Notes under the pieces: generated by a model
Databases searched by the model: none
What the model was told of the DNA's origin: nothing
What the model saw: the letters and a program-made list of their open reading frames with translations, nothing else
Assembly: GCA_963693105.1 (NCBI GenBank)
Contig: OY843752.1
Location: forward strand, 248,001-312,000
Length of the DNA stretch: 64,000 nucleotides
Direction: 5' to 3'
From: Oxydemutator sp963693105
Lineage (GTDB): Bacteria; Pseudomonadota; Gammaproteobacteria; Poriferisulfidales; Oxydemutatoraceae
Shown: piece by piece, positions 49,222 through 58,160 of the stretch
Layout of the letters: every line of letters starts with the position of its first letter
Position numbering within the stretch: the stretch's first letter is position 1
Translations under genes and position numbers: made by a program

Positions 49222-49619
49222 TGGCCGAAAACACTCAGCAATTTTACGGAACCGGGCGGCGCAAATGCTCGGTGGCGCGCGTCTTCATGCGCGCCGGCTC
49301 CGGCAAAATCCGCGTCAATCGGCGCGAATTCAGCAACTACTTCCCGCGCGAAACCCTGTGTATGCTCGTCGAACAACCGCTCACGGCGGTGTCGGCGTCA
49401 AAGAAATTCGACTTTGAAATCAGCGTCAAGGGCGGCGGGCCGAGCGGCCAGGCCGGCGCCATCCGGCTCGGCATCGCCAGGGCGCTGTTGCAGTACGACG
49501 AAAACATGCGCGACCCCCTGCGCAAGGGCGGTTTTCTGACGCGCGACGCGAGAATTGTCGAGCGCAAAAAAGTCGGTCTGCGCAAGGCGCGCAAAGACGT
49601 TCAATACTCGAAGCGCTGA
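49221..49619 (+). CDS. rpsI: 30S ribosomal protein S9
   Basis: 132 residues with 'FYGTGRRKCSVARVFMRAG' at the start, 'GGGPSGQAGAIRLGIARALL' in the core, and the C-terminal 'RKDVQYSKR' tail that reaches the decoding-site tRNAs. Overlaps rplM by 1 bp. Confidence 0.98.
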   Translation: MAENTQQFYGTGRRKCSVARVFMRAGSGKIRVNRREFSNYFPRETLCMLVEQPLTAVSASKKFDFEISVKGGGPSGQAGAIRLGIARALLQYDENMRDPLRKGGFLTRDARIVERKKVGLRKARKDVQYSKR

Positions 49620-49628
49620 GCGCTTCTT

Positions 49629-51185
49629 TCAGCGGGATACGGCCTGCTCGTCCGGATGGACATCCGGATGCAAATCACTCAACGCCATGGAAAGTCCGTT
49701 CTGCTGAACGACGCGGGCGTGGAAGCGCCTGAGTTCCTGCGGATGGTGAACACCGCAGGCGTGCGCGAGGACACCGACCTCTTCCCTGATTCTCAGAACG
49801 TAATTGCGAACGTGCTCCGCCTTGCTCTCGACCACCAGCCCTTTCTGAAGCCTCTTGTCGTGGGTCGTGATGCCGGTCGGGCACGTGTTCTTGTTGCAGC
49901 GCAGGGCCTGTATGCAGCCGAGCGCGAACATGAAACCACGCGCTGAAACGACAAAGTTCGCGCCCATGCACAACGCCCACACGACATCGGCGGGCGTAAT
50001 CAGCTTGCCGGAGGCGATGACGCGAACGCGCCCGGCCAGACGATGGCGGCACAGCGAGTCCACCACCAGCGGCAGGCTTTCGCGCAGCGGCATGCCCATG
50101 TCGTCAATCAACGGCATCGGCGCCGCGCCGGTGCCGCCTTCGGCGCCGTCCACGGTAATAAAATCAGGCGCGGACTCCTCGCCGCGCTTGATGATTTCGG
50201 CGCACAAATTGTCAAGCCAGCCGTAAGCGCCGATGGCGGCCTTGAAGCCGACCGGCTTGCCGGTCACCTCGCGGATGTGAGCGATCATGTCGAGCAGGTC
50301 GGCATTCGTGTTGATTTCGGGGTGGCGGTTGGGGCCGATGGCGTCTTCCCCTATCCGGATGTTGCGGATGTCCGCGATTTCCCCGGTCACCTTGCCTCCC
50401 GGCAGGATGCTGCCCTTGCCGGGCTTTGCGCCCTGGCTCATTTTCAACTCGAACATCCTGACCTGCGGCAGCGCCGCCGCCTCGGCCAGCCGGGTGTCGT
50501 CGAGTTCGCCGTCCAGCGTCCTGACGCCGTTCTTGGCGGTGCCGATTTGGTACACAATGTCGGCGCCCCCTTCGAGATGGTGCGGACTCAAGCCGCCCTC
50601 GCCGGTATTGAGCCAGCAGCCGGCCATCGCCGCGCCTTTCGACAAAGCCCGCACCGCGGGCCTGGAAATCGCGCCGTAACTCATGCCGGAGATATTGAAC
50701 AGCGAGTTGGTCGTGTAGGGTTCGCGGCAATACGTCCCGATCGTGACCTCGGTGGAACCGGCGGCCTCCGTGCCCAGGGTCGGGTACGGGCAATTGACAA
50801 ACAACACGCTGCCCGGGCGCCTCAGGTCCTTGGTCGAACCAAAGCCCACCGTCGTATCGATGTTCTGGGAGGCGCGGTCAACCCAGGTGCGCTGGGCGCG
50901 GTTGAACGGAAGTTCCTCGCGGTCCATCGCAAAGAAATACTGCCTGAAAAATTCCCCCAGGTGCTCGAACAATTCCCTGAAGCGACCGATGACCGGGTAG
51001 TTGCGGTGAATCGCGTTCTTCATCTGCGTCACGTCCACGACGTAGAGAACGACAACGGCGACGAGGCCCAGCAGTATCAGCGCAAAAAATGCGATCAGCA
51101 GATAAGTCGCCGCCGACAAAACCAGCTGCTCAAGACCTTCCAGAAAAGACACGAATTCCATAGTATGATGAACGGCGGCATCCAT
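49629..51185 (-). CDS. Membrane-anchored FMN-binding glutamate-synthase-domain protein
   Basis: 518 residues. One or two N-terminal membrane segments (about 22-50) precede a glutamate-synthase FMN/Fe-S barrel with 'SGMSYGAISRPAVRAL', 'NTGEGGLSPHH', 'MSQGAKPGKGSILPGGKV', 'TVDGAEGGTGAAP' and a Fe-S-type cysteine cluster 'CIQALRCNKNTCPTG'. It lacks the amidotransferase domain of GltB, so glutamine-dependent glutamate synthase activity is unlikely by itself. Similar stand-alone proteins are common; their substrate is uncertain. Start ATG 51185, with ATG 51161 an alternative. Convergent with rpsI. Confidence 0.85.
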   Translation of the reverse strand: MDAAVHHTMEFVSFLEGLEQLVLSAATYLLIAFFALILLGLVAVVVLYVVDVTQMKNAIHRNYPVIGRFRELFEHLGEFFRQYFFAMDREELPFNRAQRTWVDRASQNIDTTVGFGSTKDLRRPGSVLFVNCPYPTLGTEAAGSTEVTIGTYCREPYTTNSLFNISGMSYGAISRPAVRALSKGAAMAGCWLNTGEGGLSPHHLEGGADIVYQIGTAKNGVRTLDGELDDTRLAEAAALPQVRMFELKMSQGAKPGKGSILPGGKVTGEIADIRNIRIGEDAIGPNRHPEINTNADLLDMIAHIREVTGKPVGFKAAIGAYGWLDNLCAEIIKRGEESAPDFITVDGAEGGTGAAPMPLIDDMGMPLRESLPLVVDSLCRHRLAGRVRVIASGKLITPADVVWALCMGANFVVSARGFMFALGCIQALRCNKNTCPTGITTHDKRLQKGLVVESKAEHVRNYVLRIREEVGVLAHACGVHHPQELRRFHARVVQQNGLSMALSDLHPDVHPDEQAVSR

Positions 51186-51228
51186 GCCGAATACAGATTA
51201 TAACCGACCCATGACAGGAGAAAGCGTA

Positions 51229-52077
51229 ATGACACATTGCAACATTCCGGCAGCCGGGATACTGGCTGTCCTGCTTGCCATTCTGATGGCTTCCGTCGCG
51301 ACGGCCGCAAGCGGACAGACACAGCGCTCGGGCTTTTATGTCGGCGGCGACGCCGGTTTCATCTGGCGCGCCGATTTCCGGCAACAGGGCCGGAACCGGG
51401 AGATGAGTTGCTATTTCACCACTTGCCAGGCTGTCCCGAACGATGAACGCGGCTACCGCTGGGAATACGAAGTGGACACGGATACGGGGCTGCAATTCGA
51501 CCTGTCCGCCGGCTGGATGTGGAACCACTGGCGGCTGGAAATCAACGCCGGCCACGCCCGCAATAACGCCTCGCATCATTTCAGGAATTCCACGCTGCTG
51601 GACGGTTCGCCGGCGGGCTTTCTCGACGGCACAGGCCGGCTGGACAGCGCAGCACAGGACTCGGAGTCGAGCGGAATCGGCAGGATAGAAACCCGGTCAT
51701 TGTCCGCAAACGTCTATTACGACTTCCTCGACTACGGCGATTTCATTCCCTACATCGGAGCGGGCATCGGCAGGGCCGACGTCAAGGTCACGGATGTGCG
51801 CTACCTATCCATGTTTGCGGACGGCCGCCGGGTGATTCAGGACACGGACATGCAGGACACGGTGTACGCGTGGCAGATGCACGCCGGCATGGACTACCGC
51901 GTCAACAACCATTTTCTGGTCGGCCTGAAAGTCTCCTACACCGATCTCGACGACTTCTCCGACACCAATTCGTACGATGAGCACACGGCCGAGCCGGAAC
52001 TGACCAACCGGACGAAGTTCGCCGGCCTCGACTACTGGACGGCGCTGTTCACCGTCAAATACGTGTTCGGGCAGTAG
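51229..52077 (+). CDS. Outer-membrane beta-barrel protein
   Basis: 282 residues. The signal peptide ends near 'ASVATAAS'. 'SGFYVGGDAGFIWRADF', 'LQFDLSAGWMWNHWRLEIN', 'FIPYIGAGIGRADVKV' and 'ALFTVKYVFGQ' are the alternating strands and C-terminal aromatic of a small porin-like (Opa/OmpW-like) barrel. Start ATG 51229 is chosen for the AGGAG 8 bp upstream; the in-frame ATG at 51184 lacks one. Ligand unknown. Confidence 0.8.
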   Translation: MTHCNIPAAGILAVLLAILMASVATAASGQTQRSGFYVGGDAGFIWRADFRQQGRNREMSCYFTTCQAVPNDERGYRWEYEVDTDTGLQFDLSAGWMWNHWRLEINAGHARNNASHHFRNSTLLDGSPAGFLDGTGRLDSAAQDSESSGIGRIETRSLSANVYYDFLDYGDFIPYIGAGIGRADVKVTDVRYLSMFADGRRVIQDTDMQDTVYAWQMHAGMDYRVNNHFLVGLKVSYTDLDDFSDTNSYDEHTAEPELTNRTKFAGLDYWTALFTVKYVFGQ

Positions 52078-52089
52078 CGCACGGCGCCT

Positions 52090-53301
52090 TCAGACGTTTT
52101 CGAGTTTGCGCCAGGCGCCGGGCACCAGGCGCAAATCGGCCAGCGACGCGACCAGGGCGCTGGCAAAGGTCGCATCGGCCTCGTACACCATCTTGTAGTA
52201 CTGCACCTTCATCGTCAGCGCCGCGCCCAGCACAATCGCGGCGAAGGTGATAAAGGAGCCAAGCGCCAACGTCGAGGCGCCGGTAATCGCCTGGCCGAAA
52301 GTGCATCCAAGCGACAGCACGCCGCCGATTCCCATCAGCAGGCCGCCAATCAGGTGGCGCACAAAGTCGCCGCCGCCGGCAAACCACTCGATGCGGAAGT
52401 TTCCGGAAACCACCGAGTAGAGAAACGAGCCCGCCACCACACCCAGCGCGGCGACCAGCGCAAAGGTCAGCAGGTTGGACGCAAAGCCCTCCTGCACGAA
52501 ATAATACAGGTGGGCGGACGGCTTGACGAAGGTGAAAGACTGGGCGCCGGCGTCGTACGGAATCTCGTCGAGAAAAGCGAGTTCATCGAGCAGGCTGCGG
52601 CCGAGCGGCCCGGCCGTCACATACCACGCGGCGACCACCGCCGCGCCGACGGTAAAGCCGCCCAGTGGATGATCGAAACTGGAGCGGAAGTCGCTCGACA
52701 TGAAAACCCACGCCAGCACGGGGACGCCGATGAGCAGCGCCGCAATCCGGCTCCACGCCGGGCCGGCGATGCCGAGCGGATGCCCGACCAGTTCATCCAC
52801 ACCCTGGCTGCCGATGCCCCAGACCGAGAAATCCACCGACGGCATCCAGCTCAAAAACACGTGATAGCCGAAGTTGGTGTAAATCATCAGGTAGGCGCCG
52901 AAACCCATCACCAGAAAAACGACGACCGATTTCAGGTTGCCGCCGCCGATGCGCACCAGCGTCTTGTTGCCGCAACCCGAAGCCAGCGTCATGCCGACAC
53001 CGAACAGCAGGCCGCCGATGATGTAACGCGGCCAGACGAACACCGGAGTGCCGTACGGCGGCTTGCCGGTGTCGCCGCTATCGACCAGCGACAGGTCGGC
53101 GCCGGCGAAGCCGTCAATCAGCGCGACGCCGAGCACCGCCGTCGCCATCGCGCACAACCAGGCGCGCATGCGCCCGCTGTCGCCGATGTTGACCAGGTCG
53201 GACACCGCGCCCATCGTGCAAAAACTCGTCTTGCACGAGACCGCGCCCATCACCAGCGCGATCACAAAACCCGCCAGCAAAATCTGTTGCAACAATTCCA
53301 T
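52090..53301 (-). CDS. YeeE/YedE family transporter (thiosulfate uptake type)
   Basis: 403 residues with about nine membrane helices. The conserved cysteines of the family are present: 'SCKTSFCTMGAVSD' (C23, C28), 'LASGCGNK' and 'SLGCTFGQAITG', which in characterised TsuA/YeeE pass thiosulfate through the membrane. No TusA-like partner gene (tsuB/yeeD) is adjacent. ATG 53301 has an AGGxAGG-type ribosome-binding site. Sulfur-substrate specificity is inferred from the family. Confidence 0.87.
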   Translation of the reverse strand: MELLQQILLAGFVIALVMGAVSCKTSFCTMGAVSDLVNIGDSGRMRAWLCAMATAVLGVALIDGFAGADLSLVDSGDTGKPPYGTPVFVWPRYIIGGLLFGVGMTLASGCGNKTLVRIGGGNLKSVVVFLVMGFGAYLMIYTNFGYHVFLSWMPSVDFSVWGIGSQGVDELVGHPLGIAGPAWSRIAALLIGVPVLAWVFMSSDFRSSFDHPLGGFTVGAAVVAAWYVTAGPLGRSLLDELAFLDEIPYDAGAQSFTFVKPSAHLYYFVQEGFASNLLTFALVAALGVVAGSFLYSVVSGNFRIEWFAGGGDFVRHLIGGLLMGIGGVLSLGCTFGQAITGASTLALGSFITFAAIVLGAALTMKVQYYKMVYEADATFASALVASLADLRLVPGAWRKLENV

Positions 53302-53339
53302 ATTGGTACCTGCCTGTTCTGAAATTCGGAAACCCGCGA

Positions 53340-54065
53340 TTAATTATAAACGCTGCCGGGCCTGTACGCGGTCGGGTCGGGCACGCCGGCTTCCTCGAAG
53401 CCGCGGCGGCGGAAACGGCACGAGTCACATTCACCGCACGCACGGCCGCGCTCATCCGCCCGGTAGCAGGAAACCGTCAGCGAGTAATCCAGCCCGAGTT
53501 CGACGCCGCGCCGTATGATTGCGGCCTTGGCCAGGTCCAGCAGCGGCGCGACGATGCTGAAACCATCGCCTTCGACGCCTGCGCGCGTCGCAAGGTTGGC
53601 GGTTTTCTCGAAGGAGCGGATGAACTGCGGCCTGCAATCGGGATAACCCGAATAGTCCACGGCGTTGACGCCGAGATAAATCCTGCGCGCGTCCAGCGTT
53701 TCCGCCCAGGCCAGCGCCAGCGCCAGAAACACCGTATTGCGCGCCGGCACGTACGTCGGCGGAATCCCGCCGTCGCCGTCCGTCGCGGGCATCGGCGCGG
53801 CCGGGTCGGTCAGCGCCGAGTCGGCGATGGCGGCCAGGTCGAGAGTGAAGCAACGATGTTCGGCGACGCCGACGGCGGCGGCGACGCGGCGCGCCGCGTC
53901 AATCTCGGCGGCATGGCGCTGACCGTAGATGAAACTCAGCGCGAAGCACCGGCAGCCCTCGTGCGCGGCGACGGCGAGCGTCGTCGCCGAATCCAGCCCG
54001 CCCGACAGCAGCACCACCGCGCGGCGATTGGCGGCGTCTTTCAACGCCCTCTTTCCCCGCCCCAC
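53340..54065 (-). CDS. queC: 7-cyano-7-deazaguanine synthase
   Basis: Makes preQ0 from 7-carboxy-7-deazaguanine in queuosine synthesis. The 241 residues show the PP-loop LLSGGLDSAT (19-28), 'YVPARNTVFLALALAWAE' and the zinc cysteines of CYRADERGRACGECDSC. Start GTG 54065 overlaps queE by 25 bp. A TTG at 54044 that overlaps the queE stop (TTGA) is an equally good start and would remove seven residues. Confidence 0.95.
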   Translation of the reverse strand: MGRGKRALKDAANRRAVVLLSGGLDSATTLAVAAHEGCRCFALSFIYGQRHAAEIDAARRVAAAVGVAEHRCFTLDLAAIADSALTDPAAPMPATDGDGGIPPTYVPARNTVFLALALAWAETLDARRIYLGVNAVDYSGYPDCRPQFIRSFEKTANLATRAGVEGDGFSIVAPLLDLAKAAIIRRGVELGLDYSLTVSCYRADERGRACGECDSCRFRRRGFEEAGVPDPTAYRPGSVYN

Positions 54066-54691
54066 AGAATTTTGTGGAGTTGCAATTGCAGGCGCACGGG
54101 CAGACGGTCGTGCAGGATCCAGTCGGCCAGTTCGGCGGCATCCTGTTCACCGCAACTCGGCGAGAACAGCACACAACAGCGCTCGGCGAGACGGTGCTCG
54201 TCCAGTTTGCGCTTGGCCCACTCGTAGTCGGCGCGGTTGCAGATGACGAACTTGACCTGGTCGCCGCCGCGCAACCGGGAAATGTTTTCGTAGCGGTTGC
54301 GCGCGTCCTCGCCGGAACCCGGCGTCTTCATGTCCATGACGACGACGACGCGGGAATCCACAACGGCGATGTCGTGCGCGCCCGCGGTTTCGAGAGAAAC
54401 CCGGTAGCCCGCGTCGCAAAGCCCGATCAGCAAATCCGGGCAGCGCTTCTGGGCGAGAGGTTCGCCGCCGGTGACCGTGACATAATCCGCGCCGTAACGC
54501 CCGACCTGTTCGAGGATGTCGTCCATACTCATCCAGTCACCGCCGGTGAAAGCGTAGGCCGTGTCGCAATAGCTGCAACGCAGCGGGCAGCCGGTCAGGC
54601 GCACAAAAACGGTCGGCACGCCCGCCGTCAGCGACTCCCCTTGCAGGGAGTGAAACAACTCGGTGATTTTGAGTGAGTTCCGCTTGTCCAT
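54041..54691 (-). CDS. queE: 7-carboxy-7-deazaguanine synthase
   Basis: Radical SAM enzyme of preQ0 synthesis. 'LKITELFHSLQGES' opens the protein, followed by C35-x3-C39-x2-C42 (GCPLRCSYCDTAY), 'TVTGGEPLAQK' and the C-terminal 'LQLQLHKILWG'. ATG 54691 gives the family-typical start; a GTG at 54739, overlapping the cpoB stop, would add 16 atypical residues. Lies between cpoB and queC, a common gammaproteobacterial order. Confidence 0.95.
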   Translation of the reverse strand: MDKRNSLKITELFHSLQGESLTAGVPTVFVRLTGCPLRCSYCDTAYAFTGGDWMSMDDILEQVGRYGADYVTVTGGEPLAQKRCPDLLIGLCDAGYRVSLETAGAHDIAVVDSRVVVVMDMKTPGSGEDARNRYENISRLRGGDQVKFVICNRADYEWAKRKLDEHRLAERCCVLFSPSCGEQDAAELADWILHDRLPVRLQLQLHKILWGGERGR

Positions 54692-54735
54692 TGAAGCCGC
54701 GCCTGAAGCCGTGGCGCCGCCCGGCGACGTCAACG

Positions 54736-55557
54736 TCACCGCTTTTTCAGCAGTTTGAGTCTCTTTTGCGCCAGCCCCCGGATTCGCTGCTGGGCGGCGG
54801 ATTCGGCGAGGCCGTGCAGAATTTCGCGGGCGGCGTCATACTGCCCGCGCTCCGCATGGATGTAACCGATCTTGAGAGAGGCGTCCTCGCTCTTGAGGTG
54901 GTCGGTGTGCTCATTGACGACGCGCTTGAAAGCTTTATCGGCCTTGTCGAAATCACGTTCGGCATACCAGGATTCTCCAATCCAGTACTTCGCGCTGGCC
55001 GCAAATTGCCCCCGCGGATAGCGTTCCAGAAAATCACTGAAAGCCCTTCGCAGGCGCACAGAGTCCTTGTCGCTCAACGCTTCGATTGCAGCATCATAAG
55101 CGCGGCGCTCTTCCTTGCCGTGCACCGGCGGCTGATTCTGGCGCACCGATGGCGGTGGCGGTGCGGCGGCGGGCGGCGGCGGTGTGGCCGGTGGCGGTGC
55201 GGCGTCTGGTGACGGCGGCGCCTCGGCCGGCGGCGCCTCGGCGGGCGGCACCTCGACCGGCGGAGGCGCCTCGGCCGGCGGCACGGCATCTGGTGACGGC
55301 GGCCTGACCTGGTCCTGTGGCGGCGCCCCGGTCTCCGGTTGCGGCGCCGGCGCGGTGTCGGCGCCGTTGAACTCCTCCCTGAAGCCCTCCAATTCGCGTT
55401 CCAGACGGTCGTTGCGGTTGCGCAACTCGTTCAACTCGGTTTGCAAACGCTCGACCTTGTCCAGCAACTCAATCAGCAGCTGGTTTTCCGGAGTGTCCCG
55501 TTGCGCCGCGGCGGGAAGCGCCGCGAACACGATGAGAACCGCAAGACACCTCCACAT
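54736..55557 (-). CDS. cpoB: Cell-division coordinator CpoB (YbgF)
   Basis: Periplasmic TolA-binding protein coordinating peptidoglycan synthesis with outer-membrane constriction. The 273 residues comprise a signal peptide (1-18), a coiled coil (about 25-65), a Pro/Ala-rich linker (about 68-140, with repeated PPAEAPP-like units) and TPR repeats ('FLERYPRGQFAASAKYWIGE', 'AFKRVVNEHTDH') to the end. The linker is longer than in E. coli. It begins 1 bp after the tolB stop, with no pal gene between. Confidence 0.92.
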   Translation of the reverse strand: MWRCLAVLIVFAALPAAAQRDTPENQLLIELLDKVERLQTELNELRNRNDRLERELEGFREEFNGADTAPAPQPETGAPPQDQVRPPSPDAVPPAEAPPPVEVPPAEAPPAEAPPSPDAAPPPATPPPPAAAPPPPSVRQNQPPVHGKEERRAYDAAIEALSDKDSVRLRRAFSDFLERYPRGQFAASAKYWIGESWYAERDFDKADKAFKRVVNEHTDHLKSEDASLKIGYIHAERGQYDAAREILHGLAESAAQQRIRGLAQKRLKLLKKR

Positions 55558-55558
55558 T

Positions 55559-56842
55559 TCAGCGCACCAGCGGTGACCAGGCGACGCCGCGGATTTTACC
55601 CGCGTCCACCAGAACCAATTTTCCGAACACGCCGTCCACGGTCAGCAGGCCAAGCGCCGCGTGCCCGCCCTGGTTGGTCAGGTAACTCAGCAGCTGCCCG
55701 TTGGGAGCGAAACGCGGCCTCTCGTCAATCCGGCCGAGGCTCAGTTCCAGCTCGCCACCGTCGGGCCAATCCCGGACCACGACCGAGAAGCCCGTCGGGC
55801 GCTGGCTGACATAGGCGATCTTGTCGCCGCGCGGAGAAATGTCGGCGTCCGAATTGTAATCGCCCTTGAACGTCAACCGCGTCAGGCCGCGGCCACGCGG
55901 ATTCAACCAGTACAACTGCGGCGAGCCGCTGCGGTCGGAAGTGAAAATCAGCGAACCGTCGGGCGCCCAGGCCGGCTCGGTGTCAATCGCAAGGTTCTCG
56001 GTGATGCGTTCGACCCGGTTGCCGTCGAAATGATAGGCGTACACCTCGGGGTTGCCGTCGCGCGAAGAGACAAAGGCGAGCCGGGCGCCGTCGTCCGACC
56101 AGTCGGGCGAATTGCCCTGGCCGATGGCCGCCGAGAGATTGGTGCGCTGGCCGCTGCTCAAGACCTGTATGAAAATCTCCGGCACGCCGTTCTCGTACGA
56201 CACGTAGGCCAGGCGCCGGTAGTCCGGCGACCAGCACGGCGACATGACCGGTTCCGAAGAAGTGAAAATCTGCACGCTGTTGCCGCCATCGGCGTCGGCC
56301 ACGGTGAGGTGATAGCGCCGCGTCCTGACGCCCGACTTCTCGGAGCTGACAAACGCCAGGCGAGTACTGAAAATTCCCGGCACGCCGGTGAGTTCCTCGT
56401 AAATCAGGTCGCTCGCGTAATGCGCGACATCGCTTTGCTTGCGCGAGGCCGCCGGAAACTCCAGCTCAACCAGTTTGCGGCGCTTGACGACGTCGAACAG
56501 CGCAATTTTCAGGTCGCCGCCGGTCATCACGCTGCCGACGACGAACTTCTCGACGCCGGCCCCGGCCCACCCGCGGTAATGTTCGGCGTCCGTCGGGCGG
56601 CGCACCAGCGAGGCGACATCCTCCGCCGGCAACAGGCTGAACAGGCCGCTGTAGGCGAGGTCGGACGCAATCGTCTCGCTGTACGTGCGGTCGCCGCCTT
56701 GCGGCTCGTTGTCGAAAGGCAGCACCGCCATCGGGATGCCGCCCTCGACGCCCTCGGTGATCTCCACCCTGAGTTCGGCCTGCGCGGCGCCGGCCAGCAC
56801 CAGCACCGCAAACAAAAACGCGCCCATGACCGGCCTCCTCAT
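55559..56842 (-). CDS. tolB: Tol-Pal system protein TolB
   Basis: Periplasmic beta-propeller of the Tol system. The 427 residues have a signal peptide (cleavage after AQA, 22), an N-terminal domain ('MAVLPFDNEPQG', 'SDLAYSGLF') and WD-like propeller repeats ('MSPCWSPDYRRLAYVSYENG', 'GNSPDWSDDGARLAFVSSRD', 'TEPAWAPDGSLIFTSDRSG'). ATG 56842 overlaps the tolA stop by 1 bp. Its usual partner Pal is not encoded in this cluster. Confidence 0.97.
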   Translation of the reverse strand: MRRPVMGAFLFAVLVLAGAAQAELRVEITEGVEGGIPMAVLPFDNEPQGGDRTYSETIASDLAYSGLFSLLPAEDVASLVRRPTDAEHYRGWAGAGVEKFVVGSVMTGGDLKIALFDVVKRRKLVELEFPAASRKQSDVAHYASDLIYEELTGVPGIFSTRLAFVSSEKSGVRTRRYHLTVADADGGNSVQIFTSSEPVMSPCWSPDYRRLAYVSYENGVPEIFIQVLSSGQRTNLSAAIGQGNSPDWSDDGARLAFVSSRDGNPEVYAYHFDGNRVERITENLAIDTEPAWAPDGSLIFTSDRSGSPQLYWLNPRGRGLTRLTFKGDYNSDADISPRGDKIAYVSQRPTGFSVVVRDWPDGGELELSLGRIDERPRFAPNGQLLSYLTNQGGHAALGLLTVDGVFGKLVLVDAGKIRGVAWSPLVR

Positions 56843-57717
56843 CAGTATTTCTGCCTGAAGGTCAGTTCCACATTGGCGTCGAACACGTCCGGTGAAGGCG
56901 CCGCCGGCAACGGGCTCGCCTTCCATACCGCTTCTTCGACCGAGCGCATGAACAGCCGGTCGCCGTCGCAGCTGACGATGCTCAAATCCAGCACTTCGCC
57001 GTTTTGGTCCTGGCGCACCTTGAGAACGCAATCGCCCCCCTTGACGCTGCTCGGCGGCTTCTTCCAGTGGCGCTCGATGCTGTCGCGCAGCAAGCCGACA
57101 TACTGGCGCGTCCACAACGCGCGTTGGCGCTTGCGCATTTTCAATTGCCGCCCCTCTTCGGCCAGACGCTTTGCCTCCTCCGCGGCGCGCTTGCGTTGCT
57201 GCTCGGCTTCGCGTTCTTTGCGCAGGCGCGCTTCCTCGGCCTTGCGCTCGCGCTCGCGCTTCTGTTCGGCGCGCAGGCGCCGGTCGGCCTCGTGTTTCTT
57301 GCGCTCGGCCTCCTGGCGCCGGAGTTGCTCCTTGAGGCGGCGCGCTTCCTCGTCCTTGCGCTCGCGTTCGTGCAAAAGCGCCTGCTGCCGCTGGCGCCGG
57401 GCTTTTTCGAGTTGCAGCGACTCCTGCTTCTTTTTCCTGAGGGCGTCGGCGCGGCTGCGCTCGGCCTCCCGGCGTTCCTGCCGGGCGCGTTTTTCCCGTT
57501 CAAGACTCTCCTGGCGCTTGAGCTGCAGGCGCTCGTAGTATTGCTCGACTTCCTTCGGATGGACCGCGGTCGCCTCGATGATTCGGGGTTGCGCCTCGCT
57601 GCCCTGCAAAACCGGCCCGGTGCACGAGGCGAAACCAAAGGCGATTAACGAGAAAACGAGCGCGTGCAGTACGAAGGAAATCACCGCCGATGACTTCAGC
57701 CGGGAACGGGCGTCCAC
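56842..57717 (-). CDS. tolA: Tol-Pal system protein TolA
   Basis: Links the TolQ-TolR motor to the outer membrane. The 291 residues comprise an N-terminal membrane helix (about 10-30) with the SHLS-like motif region, a long Arg/Lys/Glu-rich coiled coil (about 55-200) and a C-terminal domain ending 'ELTFRQKY' that includes 'YVGLLRDSIERHWKKPP' and 'GDCVLKVRQDQNGEV'. Start is GTG 57717. Confidence 0.94.
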   Translation of the reverse strand: MDARSRLKSSAVISFVLHALVFSLIAFGFASCTGPVLQGSEAQPRIIEATAVHPKEVEQYYERLQLKRQESLEREKRARQERREAERSRADALRKKKQESLQLEKARRQRQQALLHERERKDEEARRLKEQLRRQEAERKKHEADRRLRAEQKRERERKAEEARLRKEREAEQQRKRAAEEAKRLAEEGRQLKMRKRQRALWTRQYVGLLRDSIERHWKKPPSSVKGGDCVLKVRQDQNGEVLDLSIVSCDGDRLFMRSVEEAVWKASPLPAAPSPDVFDANVELTFRQKY

Positions 57718-57725
57718 CAGAAAAC

Positions 57726-58160
57726 CTACCTGCCGGGCGGTTGCGTCACCAGGCCGATCTGACCGGCGCCGGCGCGCTGCAACAGAACCATCGCGGTCAT
57801 CACATGCCCGTAATCGGTGTTGCGGTCGCCGCGCACATAGACCGGCGAGTCGGCCGCCGCCGCGACGATCATCTGAATCTGCTGCGTCAGAACGGCCGCC
57901 GAAATCGGGCGGTTGGCATGTTCGCCCCGGTTGAGGAAAAACCGCCCGTGCCGGTCAACCGAGACGATCAACGGCTCGCTTTCGGTGTCGTCGGCCAGCG
58001 TCTCGGCGGAGGCTTCCGGCAGGTCAATCTCGACTCCCTGCTGAATCAACGGCACCGTGACCATGAAAATAATCAGCAGCACCAGCATCACATCCACATA
58101 GGGAACAATGTTGATCTCGGACATCGGCCTGAAACGACCCAGACCCGGATGATCAATCAT
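57726..58160 (-). CDS. tolR: Tol-Pal system protein TolR
   Basis: ExbD/TolR-family stator component. 144 residues: one membrane helix with the proton-conducting Asp (D23 in PYVDVMLVLLIIFMVTVP), and a periplasmic domain with 'GVEIDLPEA' and 'VYVRGDRNTDYGHVM'. ATG 58160 is the likely start, overlapping tolQ by 8 bp; the frame continues upstream inside tolQ. Confidence 0.95.
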   Translation of the reverse strand: MIDHPGLGRFRPMSEINIVPYVDVMLVLLIIFMVTVPLIQQGVEIDLPEASAETLADDTESEPLIVSVDRHGRFFLNRGEHANRPISAAVLTQQIQMIVAAAADSPVYVRGDRNTDYGHVMTAMVLLQRAGAGQIGLVTQPPGR

